From positions 45,096,898 to 45,160,897 of the forward strand of contig NC_054865.1 of assembly GCF_018320785.1 (NCBI RefSeq): a DNA stretch of 64,000 bases, read 5' to 3'. This DNA comes from Cheilinus undulatus (taxonomy: Eukaryota > Chordata > Actinopteri > Labriformes > Labridae). Shown here one piece after another: positions 33,185 through 45,700 of the stretch. Numbering within the stretch: the first letter of the stretch is position 1; every line of letters starts with the position of its first letter. The position numbers and the translations under genes were made by a program. The notes under the pieces are model-generated. The model worked only from the letters and a program-made list of their open reading frames with translations, ran no database searches and had not been told where the DNA came from.

Positions 33185-33400
33185 GATGACGACACAACAC
33201 ACCTCCGAGAGAAACGTGAGGTCAAAATCTCCTCTGCTGACAGAAAATGTTTTCCAAAAACAAAAATTAAATAAATAAGAAAATAAAATGTCTTGTTTCC
33301 TCCGTTAATCTACAAACAAGCGCTCATCGTTTGGTCTTCTGTGTTTGTCAGAACAGTATCTACCTAAGACTGCAACAGGCTTCTTTGGCCACACCCCGAA
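33185..33400 (-). promoter_or_regulatory. ildr1: ildr1 5' UTR and proximal promoter region
   Basis: The sequence just upstream of the ildr1 ATG is followed upstream by a short segment of mixed composition with a few CpG. No TATA box or clear transcription start could be assigned. The role is inferred from position only. Confidence 0.35.
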
Positions 33401-36400
33401 ACAGGTGCATTTTTCATGACGTCACTACCTGTACAAAAATACCCAGAAACAGGTTACTCCCAAAGGTTATTCCTGAGGGGGGCATGCAAATGCTAACTCA
33501 TCAGAACGTAAACAAACATTTGTCTTATTCTGTAGAAGATGTTTAACGTAAAAATTATTGTGTTTGGTGGTTCCTAACGTGATGCTACTAGAAGTAGAAG
33601 CTTTACAACGATTATGAATTACATAATCAAAGAGTAACATGGAAAAGCTAAGCTCTCCAGGACCCACTTGGAAAAATAAGACATCGGTTTTAATTGTTTT
33701 CACTGACAAAGTCCTAACATAATAGAGGTGCTTACTTAGATCTCTGTATGAACTATCCATTATTATGACGTTTTAGCCTATAAGGTTAAGTCTTGAAAAA
33801 AAGAAAACAAGAAAGAAAGAAAGAGCGTACTAATTACATTTACTCAAGTGATTATAATTGAGTAGTGTTTTTGAAGACTTGTACTTTTTAGAGTACATTT
33901 TGAAATCAGTAATTTTTTTGAGTACAAAAGTTGTTCTTTTCCAGTTTTATGTTAAAAGGAAGCAACCAAAAAAACAAAATGAAGCTGGGCTCAAGGGACC
34001 TTGTTAATTTTTATTTGCCAAAATTACACTTTCATATTAGATACATCATAAAGCAACCTTTTAGCTGCTTTTAGCAGTTGTCCTTTCAAGGTGTCTTTTT
34101 TTGTTTGCTTGTGTCAACAGATTGAGGGCGAAAAGGCTTAGAAACTCAGGCAAAACACTTTCATGCTCCTACATTTACATGTTTGATATGTTTGTCTTTA
34201 GCACATTATAGGAAACTTTAATGTTATGTAACAATGAGCACAGCTCAAATGCCTACATTCTGATGCTTGGCTGTAACTCTAAATTCAACCACCAGATGTC
34301 AGCATAAACTTGCTTAAATCAAAGCGAGCGCTCATTTTGACTCTTGAATTTCTGTGAGACTGTTTTTTCCCTGGAGGAAATTCTCCAGACTTGGATAATA
34401 TGCACCCCTTCATAATAAACTCACCGCTAGTCCATCTGCATATCTGAACACCTTGGTGTTGTACTGAAGAGCTCCTCCAGGTCCTTCAAACTGTCTGTAG
34501 GCTAAGCCCACTCTGCACCTGCAGCACTTCAGAGCTTTTCTTTTCTCTCCTGGACACTTGAGCCAAAATCCACTTTGTGTTTCCTTCTCATTCTCTCCCA
34601 CATCCTGTCCTTCTCTAAGGCCTTCAGGCACAAACACTTACGTACATGCACACTCTTAAGTGTTGGCAGCACATTTCATTATATAGTGTATGAAACATTG
34701 CAATCTGTGAACAGACACCTGGCCAGTTTATTCACATTAGCACGTGTACCAGGATTATAATTCCTGTGTACTTTTACCTGCTGGTAGCCATATATTAATG
34801 ATAAAAATGAATTAAACACTGTGACTAAAAAATAAGAAATAAGACTTGTGCAGCCTTTACCATCTGCATGGCTAGGTTTACAATGAAACAATAACATATT
34901 ACCTCAGATGAATGTTTATGATTTCTAACCGCATATTTCAACGTTGTTGACACAACTCCATTTTTGTAAAAAATAAATTAAAAAAATAATCAGAGCTCTT
35001 TCCTTTTGATACTGTTTCTTGTTTTGCTTTTTTTTGCTTTTCTTCAAAATCAAATGACTGACATCACAAGATATTAATTCTTTAACTCAGAACTCATCTG
35101 CCTCTTCAGAACTAAATGTCTCTACATTTTGGCACGCTGATGGTACAGCGAAGCACCTGTCAAGCCATTTTCTGAAGTAATCACCTCCCACAAGCAGGAA
35201 GAGGAGCACACTTTAAAAAACACCCACAAAAAGACTTTTCACTCTCTGCTGCACAGTGATGTCATGTTTTCCTGCTGATGCTTCAGTAAAACTCTGGAGG
35301 GAGTAGCTCAACAGCATTCCTGACATACTGTTCAGCTGTGAGCGGTCAGTGTCTCAGCCGATCCTCCCATCACAAACATGAACTCAGACATACAAACAAC
35401 CTGTCTCTCACACTAACACAGATACTGTATGATGACACATGCACCAAGACCCCCAAAAATGACTCTTCCTGTAAGTGCTGTGAAAGAATTCCACTTAAAA
35501 GGCTGTTTGCTTATCACAGTAGAAGATGAATGATTCATATCTTATCGTGGGTAAAATGAGTGATACCATTTAGTAAAATGCAATCATGTCTGTATGTGTG
35601 CAAATCTTACCATACAGTAAAGAAAGGTACATTTATGGCACACTTTGTGCCTTTTTAAAAACTGAATTCCAAGGATTTTTATATTGCATTTTAGAACATT
35701 AAAAGTGCTCTCCACTGAGTCAGTGGTTCTCAACAGGTGGGACTTGACCTGAAAGTGGGTCACAGAGCTGCTTTCAGAGGGTCATGAATGTGTGCCTGGG
35801 AAAAAAGTGTCAAAAAGCTCACTGTTAAAGAAAGCCCTGAGCAGACATACTTTAATATGTATGTTTCTCCATTCTGCTGTGATAACAAACAATTTAGGCT
35901 GTTTTCTTGAGCGGGTTCTGGCTGGAGAGCAGGCATCTTAGAGGGTCCCCATCTGAGATGCTGTCTCTGTCAGAGTGAAAATACATGCTGAAACTTTCAC
36001 AATTAAAGGATTAAACTTCTGTTTAGGGTTGGTCAAGGAAACCAAAAATTTAAATTTCAAAATTTCACCTGCAAAACCTAATTATGAGATGTTCCATTTA
36101 AATTTAAATACATTTATGTGGTTTTGAGCCCTTACTTTCTGTAGGCTGTTGATTCTTGAGCATTATTTTTTATTTTTTTCTGCCAAAGCTTGTCTGTTAA
36201 GAAGATTGATGTCTTTATGTTTGTGTTACTCCAAACTGGATTAGACCATTTTCAATAAACAGATACTTCAAGGACTCAAGTCTTGCAACAAAATGTTTAT
36301 GTGAATGACAAAACCGCAGCAGTGCAGAAATGTCTGGGGTTGTGCCAGCAGAGCTGATGTGTGAGTTTTGACGCAGCTGTGTGGCAAAGACAGGCAGTCT

Positions 36401-37430
36401 GTGACTGCAACAATAAACAAAGACATGAGTCATCCTCTATTACACATTGTCTCCTTTACAGCAAAGAGTCATCTCTCTCTCTCTCTCTCTCTCTCTGAAA
36501 CATGCACACACACAAGAGAAACACATGTTGTCAGTACCAGACGGCAGCAAATACATGGAAGAAAACTGCATGACATTTGACTTTTAAAGCCGACATAGAG
36601 GCAGGAATGATGATCTTACTGCATGGTGTCATGTTAGAGTAAAATTGAAATATGACTGATTAATTTATAAAACTTAAGTGTGTGTTAATGTGTGTATGAG
36701 TGGCATGTGATAACAAAAAGCAGTAGGTGAGCAGGGGGATAGGAGACATGTAAAAGAGCTGAATTACACATAAATCATAGACACTTAATTTTCTGTACAA
36801 ATTAACCCTGAAAAGCTCAGGCAAACATCATTTACAAATGGCAACAATTACATCACATGATGTACATAAATAGATCACATTATTACATTTAAAACTGTAG
36901 TACAAAACTTTTTAAAGCAAGTGGAGGGTTAAAATTTCAGAGAGTTACAAAACAAATGACATATATACAAAACTCCATCAGGATTTAGTACCTGTTAAAT
37001 AACACTGGCAAGCATCATAAAGACAGAACAATGTTATTGCTTCAACAATAAGGTCATAGCCATCGCAGAAGCTGCAGCAAATGTGGGTCACACTGGGTCA
37101 GAGGCAGTCTGCAACGGTAATGAGTGAAACTCAAGCTTCTTTAGCCACACGTTCACTGAACATGTCTTGAATTTGAAAATAATTTTGCACAACCCAATTC
37201 AATTTCTCTGCTGAAGTGTGTTCACATCCGTAATTTCCTCTTTAGTTGTTTGTTTCACTTCATTTAATATACAGTACTGTACTGAAAATAAGAGCATTTT
37301 ATGGCTGATCATTTTTCTTTTAGAGCTGATCGATGTTGCATAAGTACCCCACTCAATTTCTTTTTCTCTACACTTGGATAAAAAAGAACGCTTTAAACAA
37401 ATTAGCAGATTATCACCTGACTTTGTGCCC
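33400..37430. other. Intergenic region upstream of ildr1
   Basis: About 4 kb with no gene found on either strand. Recognisable items are a fish repeat rich in GAGTA/TACTC near 33835-33990, an hAT-type terminus CAGTGGTTCTCAAC at 35721 with decayed sequence to about 36000, and a (CT)n run at about 36470-36496. The remainder is AT-rich unique-looking DNA, possibly including long 3' UTR or regulatory sequence. Confidence 0.5.
35721..36000. repeat. Decayed hAT-type element fragment
   Basis: Starts with the hAT-type terminus CAGTGGTTCTCAACAGGTGG and the phrase AAAGTGGGTCACAGAGCTGC, typical of fish hAT MITEs. The matching right terminus was not found. Confidence 0.55.
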
Positions 37431-37433
37431 ACC

Positions 37434-38808
37434 TTAACCTCCTGAGACCCTGCAAGTACATACACTGTAAAACTTGACCGGTTAAAACTGCTAAAATTTT
37501 TTGCTGAAACTTATATCTAAGAGTTTCCCAGTAGTTAAAACAGATTTTTTTTTATTTATCATTACTCATACATTTAGTTGGGTTAACCTGACTTTTGTAA
37601 GTTAAACCACACTGTGGAACTTTCCTACTCTTCAAAATTATTTTAAATCCAACCAAAACAACGTGTTGAAGCTACGTGGCCTTCATCCACTGCAATTTTC
37701 CCTTATTTTTTACCACCTTCTTTAATCTTAAACATTAATTCCACCCAAGGCAGTCCAATTTAAGGGACTACAAGTGAAAAAATGGGGAAGAATGCACACT
37801 GAACCAGAAGGCCGCCTTCATCGTGTTCAGTATAGCATCCACTGCACATTAAAGTTGCTCCCTATAGGCGGGACTTCTCTCACTGAGTCAGTAACTTCAC
37901 TCATGGTGCAATAATGTCTGATGCCAAGAGGCATTCTGGGAACAATGAAAAAAACACTTAGAATGATTACGTACTGCTTTCTGAGAAAAAATAAATAAAT
38001 AAATAAACAAAAAAAAAAAATATATATATATATATATTTTATGTTCAATTAACTTAATAATAGCAATAGTGTTTTGGATTTTTAAGTAAACATGTAAACA
38101 TATCTTGTGTTATGTTTACATGTTTATTTATGTAGAAAGTTGCAGGTAATTTCATGGATATTTGAGGAATTTTTCATACTTTTTTGGGGAAATAAGATTG
38201 GAAATTTGGGTAGGGAAATTTTCCTAAATTTTTAAAGAAATTATTAGGATATTTGGGGAAATTTGTTAGGAATTTTAAAAAATTCATCAAAATGTAAGTA
38301 AATGTATTTATACATTTTGGGTACTTTGATGGGGTTTTTTTTGGATGGAACTGCTTTGAAATTTTGAACATTTGCTTGAAAATTTTCATTGAATTTTTTG
38401 TGACAATTTGTATTTAAATCTTTATTTTTTTAAGAAGGTCTATGTTTGGGGAATATTTGAGGAAATGTTGTGGTTATTTTAAGGGATTTAAAAAATATTC
38501 ACAGATATTTTTGATAATGTCTTGGAAATTTTAAGGAATTTTGGGGATTTAGTGAAAATTTAGTTCATACTTGGCCTTAACAAGTTCTTGTGGTCCATCA
38601 TTGGAAAGAAATACTTCATTCAAGTAAAGGAACACTATTTTTTGTATGTAGTAAAGTATGATGAGTCTATAATCCTCACATGCAGACATCCTTTTTTAGT
38701 GAAAAATACTTCATGCTCAAAGACACGGCTTAGGTGTTAGTCTGATTACGTCCCACTGATCCAAAATAAGTGGGAGAAACTAAAAACACTCAGGTCTCAG
38801 GAGGTTCA
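37434..38808. mobile_element. TTAA-flanked piggyBac-like nonautonomous element
   Basis: A perfect 14-bp inverted repeat, AACCTCCTGAGACC at 37436-37449 and GGTCTCAGGAGGTT at 38793-38806. The left side is TTAA at 37434-37437. The right side reads TTCA, one base from TTAA. The 1.37-kb interior has no transposase. It includes an AT microsatellite (37985-38040) and an AT-rich degenerate minisatellite (about 38140-38580). Confidence 0.68.
38140..38580 (+). repeat. AT-rich degenerate minisatellite
   Basis: Irregular repeats of units like GGAAATTTTGG and GGGGAAATTTGTTAGGAATT. Open frames here on the minus strand (FPKYPNNFFKN-like) are compositional. Confidence 0.65.
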
Positions 38809-39319
38809 GAATTTACGAACAGCATTCACAAATAATTTGTTTTGGGGAAAAAAGAGACGGAAAAGAGTTAAACTCATACTGGTTTCTAAATGGATTGCAC
38901 TGAAAATGTAGGGGTCAAATCTTGCATTAAGCTGCGCTGGCTGATAGAACCACAAGCATCACATTATCAACAGTCACTTGATTTGTTGTAAATAAAAACA
39001 TAAAGCTCAATACTGATTTAAAGGTTACTGTCCTTTTTCATGCTCACATTATTCCGCCCACTCTTTTTGTAGATATCAACATTTGTTAATCTTGGCTTCT
39101 ACTTCCAGCTTAGGTTAACATTTAAATCTCCTTGCCAAAGCCGTCTGAGTTACTTGCTTTAGTTGCTAAACGTGTTACTGAATGACACATTGTGTCACAC
39201 AACTTGAGCTACAATCTGTCCTTTACAATAATGGTGCTGTCATTCACCTTTTTTTCAACAGCTGAGCTGTTTAATGCACATACTGAATCTCATCAAATGG
39301 AAATAATGCTCTCATTGTG

Positions 39320-39683
39320 CCAGAAGCGTAAAACGCGCCCGTCCGCTTCAGAGCCTTTTTCTAAAGAGACGAGGAGGGAGACGGACAGCGTCCTGCTGGG
39401 AGGGACAGTCCAGGTCATAGACCCGGACAGCATTAGTTCAGTGTTAGCCCAGCTGAGAAATACATGAGGCAGTCAGTGACAGAAACTGCACACTGATGAC
39501 TTCATCACTCAGTGGCGTCACAGGCAGGAACTCCAGTAACAGTCTCCAAAGTAAAAGTATCCACAAAGTGTTTATTTCTTCTTTCAGCTTTTAAAATCCA
39601 AACTTGTTTCTATCTTTCAGCAAGCAGCTTTCAGTTCCAATAGGGTCTGCTTCACATTCTCAGTCTTTGACGGTGTCAGCCAA
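39320..39683 (-). other. ildr2: ildr2-like 3' UTR (probable)
   Basis: Sequence after the stop. A canonical AATAAA occurs on the minus strand at 39576-39571, only about 110 nt after the stop. GC-richer sequence continues to about 39320, so a longer 3' UTR is possible. Plus-strand open frames here are not convincing genes. Confidence 0.45.
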
Positions 39684-39719
39684 TCAGACGATGAGGGAGT
39701 CCCGGCTGAGAAGAGTGCT
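39684..39719 (-). CDS. ildr2: ildr2-like terminal micro-exon with PDZ ligand
   Basis: A 36-nt exon encoding [11 protein letters not shown] and TGA at 39686-39684. The acceptor is CCTTACCAG|AGCACT. LSR ends LSRESLVV and ILDR2 ends MSLVV, so the C terminus fits the family. A 3.2-kb intron with a Tc1 remnant precedes it. Confidence 0.88.
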   Translation of the reverse strand, partial: STLLSRDSLIV

Positions 39720-42700
39720 CTGGTAAGGATAAGAAAGTCTATGTGACCAAAACAACCACAAACAAATGATAAAATGAGGTCTGAACTTGTATTTTTTCAG
39801 GGAAATTAGACCAAATATTAATAGTGCTCATTAGCCAAACAGGGTTATTGTGATGGTGAAGCAGAACCTGGGACAAATGCATTTTAACTTCTTTTTCCAA
39901 TCTCTTGAAGGTTTGGTTGCAGCTCCTCTGAGCTGGTCCCGTAAAATTTTAGTCTTTATGTTGAAACCTTTTTGGCCCAGGTTTGTCAGGGGGAGAAAAC
40001 CAGTTATGAATGTTACAGAGGGTAGATGGATACAGAACAGAGGAGTCTACCTAGCTTTCACTGTGGTAGCTTCTGAACCTGACCTGTCAAAGGTACAACA
40101 ACAACACTTATTGCAGGCCTACAAACCTTTTATATGGTCAGTCACAGTTTTTCAACCTCTGAGCTTTGATTCTGTGAGACTGACCTACTCCCATTTTAAT
40201 AGTACCAGGTCTGACATACATCATGTTTTCAGTTCTGAAGTCTGGAGCTCCGTTCCAGTGTGCCATAATCCAATTCACATGATCACTTTAATCTCTAAGT
40301 GCAGAACTCATAGACATTTTTGGCTCTGAAAATGAGGTCAAAGACTGGCAAAGGTTGAGAAACTTCACTGCAATGCAAAGAGCAACATGTGCTTGCTGCA
40401 CAATATTACATGGGCCTTTTTCTTAGTAACTGACACAAATGATAACATTTCACCTATTTGCTTAGTTTTGATTTTTGGGGACAAAACATATTTAGGAACC
40501 ACAAATCAAATTCTTTTGCACTATCTTGAAAAGAGGATTATTTAATTTTTAATCCAGATTCAAAAAACCCCCATTGCGCTTGGAGGATTGCATTTTTCTT
40601 GGCAAAAAAGGGTTCAAGAACCCAAAAAACACACTCAGGAATTCAAAGTGTCTTTTGTGTTGGAATTTGAGCTTCACTGGATTAAAAGAAATATGAAGAT
40701 GATGCACAGAGCTGTTTTGGAAAAATGGTACATTCTATTAACACAATATTTGAAAAACAAAGAAAAAGATCAGTTACACAATAAATTTTCTATTCACTGT
40801 TATAAGACCATATCGGATGTAAAACGTGATTGAAAGAAAAACTAAAAGTAGCACAAAGAGCAAGGAAATTTGTGTTTGGTAGATTGTTTCTTTGTCGTGA
40901 CAATGCTTCTTGGAAATAAATCTTATACCACTGGAAAGCCTGTTTATTTCACTTTTAAATGGAGCCACATTTGTAAGGAACATGCATTTGTGGGCTGAGC
41001 AGCAGAGCTAAGTATGTGGGTTGCCCCCATGATGAACTTTCCTAATTTTTCTGCCAGTTTATTCTGCTGTTGCTATTGAGTCCTTTTTAGGGCTTCTGGT
41101 ACCTACAGGTGCTGACAATCAGGTGCCAATCATGCATCCTGCTACACCGACCAGTAGATGTTTGGATTGATCAGCATGCTACATTTGACCGATCTAGATA
41201 AGTTGACTTCAAGCTGGTGTTCTGCAAAATCCGGTTTTGGCATCATTTGGAGTGAGCCCTTGTACCATCTCCAAACTGAAGGCCAAGTTCCATATAACGT
41301 GAGGTGTTAAAGACCAGCCGCAAAGTGGGCATCCCAAGAAGACGACACCCCAAGAAGAGCATTTCATCACCCTGTCAGCACTTAAGTACTGTAGGCTGTC
41401 TTCTACAGATCTGCAGTTTCAGGATAATATGGCCAACAGATCTCTGCCGACACAATCCGGAACAGACTGCACGCAGCCACACTCTGGTCTCCAGGATTTT
41501 TGCCATCAGGCAAAGCGCTGGTTGGCAACACGTGCACTGGAACCTGAACAAGTGGTGGGTCCAGATTCTGCCTACAGCAGTTGGATCATAGGGTCAAAGT
41601 GTGGGAAAGACATGGAGAAGGCTATGCTGATTGCTGCACTGATAGAGTGACATCTTTTGGTGGGTCGTGTTATGGTGAGGGGCAGCATCTCCCTCACTGG
41701 TAAAACAAGGCTTGCCATCATTGGAGGCAATCTCAATGCAGAGAGACATCAAGAAGAGATTCTGCAACCAGTGGCAATTCTACACCTCCACAGTCTAGGA
41801 CCAATCTCTATCCTCCAAAGTGACAAAGCTCACCCTCACAGAGCGGGGTTTATCAGAGACTACCTCCAGAATTTGGGAGTGGAGAGGATGGAATGGCCTG
41901 CCACCAGTCCTGACCTCAACCTCAACTCAACTGGACACTTGCAGGATCAGCTTGGGCATGCTGTTTGTGCCAGAGTGACTGACACAACCACATTGGCTGA
42001 CTTGTGACAAATGCTGGTTGAAGAAGGGGATGCCATCCCACAGCAGTGTGTGGTCAGGCTGGTGACCAGCATGAGGAGGAGGCACCAGGCTGTTGTGGCT
42101 ATGTATGGTTCTTCCACATGCTACTGAGGCTCCTGTTTGTAAAATGCATAAATTGTTAAATTGTCATCATGTCTTGTTTATTCAGATTTCAATCATCCAA
42201 CCCACCAAACAAGAGTCAATGGCAGAAAAAGCTGTTTGGCATTTGCAGAGAAGATTTGGCAAAATTTTCATGGGCCACAACCTCAATCCTCAGCTCTGCT
42301 GCTCATCCCACAAATGCATGTTCCTTACAAATGTGGCACCATTTAAAAGAGAAACAAACAGGCTTTCAGCAGTATAAGATTTATTCCCAAGAAGCATTGT
42401 TACAACAAAGAAATAATCTTCCAAACACAAATTTCCTTACTTTTTGTGCTACGTTTTTATTTAATGTAATTAAACAGCACAAGACATGGCAAATTATTGC
42501 TATGTCTATAAACAACCAAAGCGCAATGTTTAGCCCCTCAACCTTGAGCAAATAGTTTAAAAATTTCTGCCACTGATGACAGGATAACAAGACTTTTACC
42601 TTTTAGTACAACGTCTGACTAATATTATTTTGTTCAAGGGCTGGTTTAGTTCCTGATTTACTCAAATGACTCTAGGGGAATGTTGCTCTCTGTGGACTCT

Positions 42701-45700
42701 GTTTGAGTCGTTTAAAGAGTGTTGAATACTTAGTCATTGGCCTAATGTTGACATTCTTATTTCATCAAATGAAAAAAGATTCTACACCTTTGATATTTGA
42801 TTTGTTGAAAGGACTTTGGTCACCCTTGGGTTGTTGTAAAGGGCTATATGAATAAAGTAAATTAACATTTACATTTACATTAGCATCACTGATCACACAC
42901 TATGATGTTAAATGTGACTTACCACTTTGCGGCCCTTCTCTCTAGGTTCCTCTCTTCGACCAGGCAGGGAGTGCACAGGAACAGGAGAGGAGTGAGTGTT
43001 TGCGGGGGGCGGCCGTGGAGATGGCCTGTCAGTTCTGTATCGCTCTGTCTCTGTATAAGGTGGCAGTGATTCTACCTCAGGTCTGTTACTGGGAGAGCGA
43101 CTATACTGCTGGCTAGATGCACCGCTGCTCTTTTTGGAGCTTCCCTTTGAGGGCGTGTCTGAATCCTCCTCACCCCGGGCTGCACTGTTCCCCTGGCCAG
43201 CCCCTCGCAGCTTGGCCTTGCGCTCTAGCAGCTTGTTCAGGAACGTGCTGTCATAGTCCTTCTCCTGTGAGGAACTTGATGGAGGATTGACATTTGGAGG
43301 AGGTGGGACAGGACGCTCGCTGTCCCAGGTACCCCTCCTCCTTTTGGGTGAAGACAGTGGGCTTATATTACGTCTGTTTTTCTTTCCTCGTCTTGTATCT
43401 TCACGGTCACTGATGTCTTCAAGCTCATTGTCATCACTGTGATAATGCTGAGCAGGACAGTCCCGGTAGGAAGGATACCGACTAAACTCCAGAAGCTCCA
43501 TTTCATATCTGTCTCTTTCTTCTTCTCTTTTCTCTTGTCCTCTCCCTCCTCTTTGCTTGTATGAAGCAGCAAACTCCTCCAGCTCATCCAGTGAGCCAGT
43601 TCGTCCTTCAGTGCGGTACGTCTTTCTGTGCAGGTGTTCTGATCGAGGATTCCACCTAAAAAAATAAAACAGGAAGCAGAGGGATGGCAGCACTAAATCA
43701 AATGGTTAACAGCTGCTTTCTCCTGTGAGCTGACTGGCTGAAATTCATGTGTTGGAAACATATTTTAAAGAAACCCAGGTGGAGAAAGTTCATTCGTTAA
43801 GCTTGATATCCCTCACAGAATGATAATTCCTTGGTTATGTAGGGTTTTGGTAAGCTTTATATCCAGAACAAAGACTTCATGCAAAATAATTCCAACCAAA
43901 GTCCAATCAAAATTGGAACCAAGGCTATAAAATACTAAAAGCTCTACTCTGGCACCAGATTCCATAGAAGCAGTCTTTCTTAACATTTTAAGATTAACAA
44001 AGCTTCTGAATAGACTTGAAGATAGGAAAAGACATCTGTTAACTAATAGGGCTTCTCCATTACACAGAGCGGCTTGGCTTGACTTGGTTCAACTCAGCAC
44101 AGCAGCCCAGCGCAGCATGGGATTTGTTTCTCCAACATGACTGAGCTAACTGTTTGCTAACTGTAGAGCTGATGACATGCCGTTTTGAGCCCTCATCGAT
44201 GTCATCCACAGCCTGATCTCTACACTGTCTGATCTGATTGTCTTTACATCATTTTAAAACAAAAATCAAACTGCAGACTGACAGCACTGACGACGCTATT
44301 CTCTCTCTCTCACCATGATCAATAAAAAAATAATTCAAGCTTATCATCAAAAAGAGAAAATTTTCCTGCATAGAAGTTGAAGAACAGTCTTCCGATGGTT
44401 GATTTATGGGTCTTCTCTTTAGGGAGCAAAAATGAACAGGTAGGTACAGGAAAAAAATCATGGATCTGCGCCTGGTCCTTCCTGAATTCACTCGTCAGTG
44501 TGAGAGCTCAGGCCATGCGTAACTATCAGACCATAGTATGAACACATAAATCTCAGGTTTGGGTCATGTGTCATAAACGTTTCAGTCACACAGTGAATGC
44601 TGAGATTAGGTGACCACTGTTACAGAGTTTTGGTCAGTCTGAGCAGAGGCAGGATAAAACATATCTCCCCGTGGGCTGAAATTTATCATCAGAAGGGGGG
44701 ATATCCTCTTCCGCAAATCGCACCCTGCAAACAGCTTTGACGTCAGCGTGGTGCGCTTGGAGGCGGGCTGGCTTGCTTTGGCCCTGCTTTAGAGCAGAAC
44801 CACGCTCAACGCAGCTCAGCATAGCTTGGCGTGGCCAAACTGGTGGTGGAAAAGTAAATCAACACGGCTTGGTTTGGCTTGGTGTGGCTAAAATTCACAG
44901 TGGAAAAGCCCCATAAGCTACTAGATGTTTAGCTGTATCAACACTACCATTGTCACCTCAGAGCACATAAACACACAATGATAAGTCTCTGTACCTCTTG
45001 TGGTTCTCATCATCGCTGTGAGTCCTCTGCCGTTGACTTCGTCCAACTCTTTGCAACTGTGAGGAGGATGGAGGGTCGTCACTGTACCGGCGTGGAGGAA
45101 GTGGCTCCTCCTGGCAGCGTCTGGGCTCAGCGTCAGGGTCATCAAGATATCGTCGGGGTGAAGGGGGGTCTCCCCGGTAACGCTGCGGCTCTGGATTGCG
45201 ATCGTCACGGAAGTGTTGGGGTTCAGGCTCAGGGTCGTGGTCAGGGATGGCGGGGAGAGCTTTCTTCTGGACATTTCGGAAGGTTTGGCGGAAGCCAGTT
45301 TCTCCCTCGTGAAGAGAGCTCAGCTCAGACATGTTACAGGCTGGACGGGTGAAGGAAAAAACAAAATTAAACAAGAAAACAATTAAAAAGGTAATATCTG
45401 TTCAGAAAGGAACAAGATTTGGGAGCATTAAATATCAGAAAGATACTGCAGAAAAAGACAGCCAGAAGTGCAAGAAGTCATTGGAGAAAAAGTTGTAGAA
45501 GCATGCTTTCAGGTAAGAATGCATGCAGACCTTTGAGCAGAGAGGCTGGCCAAGATGAGATCAAGTGAGTAAAATGCCAGAAAGAAAGCAAGGAAGCCAA
45601 AGATCATGCAGCAGGCATTGCTAACTGATTGCAACATGCTCTAGAAAATCCAAACAGCACTTTGAGTGATTTACTGAGAACAAATCCACAGGGCGGGTTT

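Noticed and set aside
33400..39320. A hidden fourth gene between ildr1 and the ILDR2-like gene
   Set aside because: I checked both strands for linked exons with compatible splice sites or family motifs and found none; only repeats and short chance frames occur.
39192..39467. 91-aa plus-strand frame near the end of the ILDR2-like gene
   Set aside because: No recognisable domain. It lies antisense to the probable 3' UTR and shows no splice or promoter support.
39850..40329. 159-aa plus-strand open frame in the last ildr2-like intron
   Set aside because: No recognisable domain or conserved motif, and it is followed by repeat sequence. It is probably chance or transposon-derived.
42908..42922. 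Stop codon at 42910-42908 as the true C terminus of the ILDR2-like protein
   Set aside because: A strong donor (GTG|GTAAGT) precedes it, and the downstream 36-nt exon supplies a family-type PDZ ligand. Read-through may exist only as a minor isoform.
44978..45352. 124-aa plus-strand open frame
   Set aside because: Antisense to ildr2-like coding exon 8. The minus-strand frame has the family motifs and consistent splice sites.
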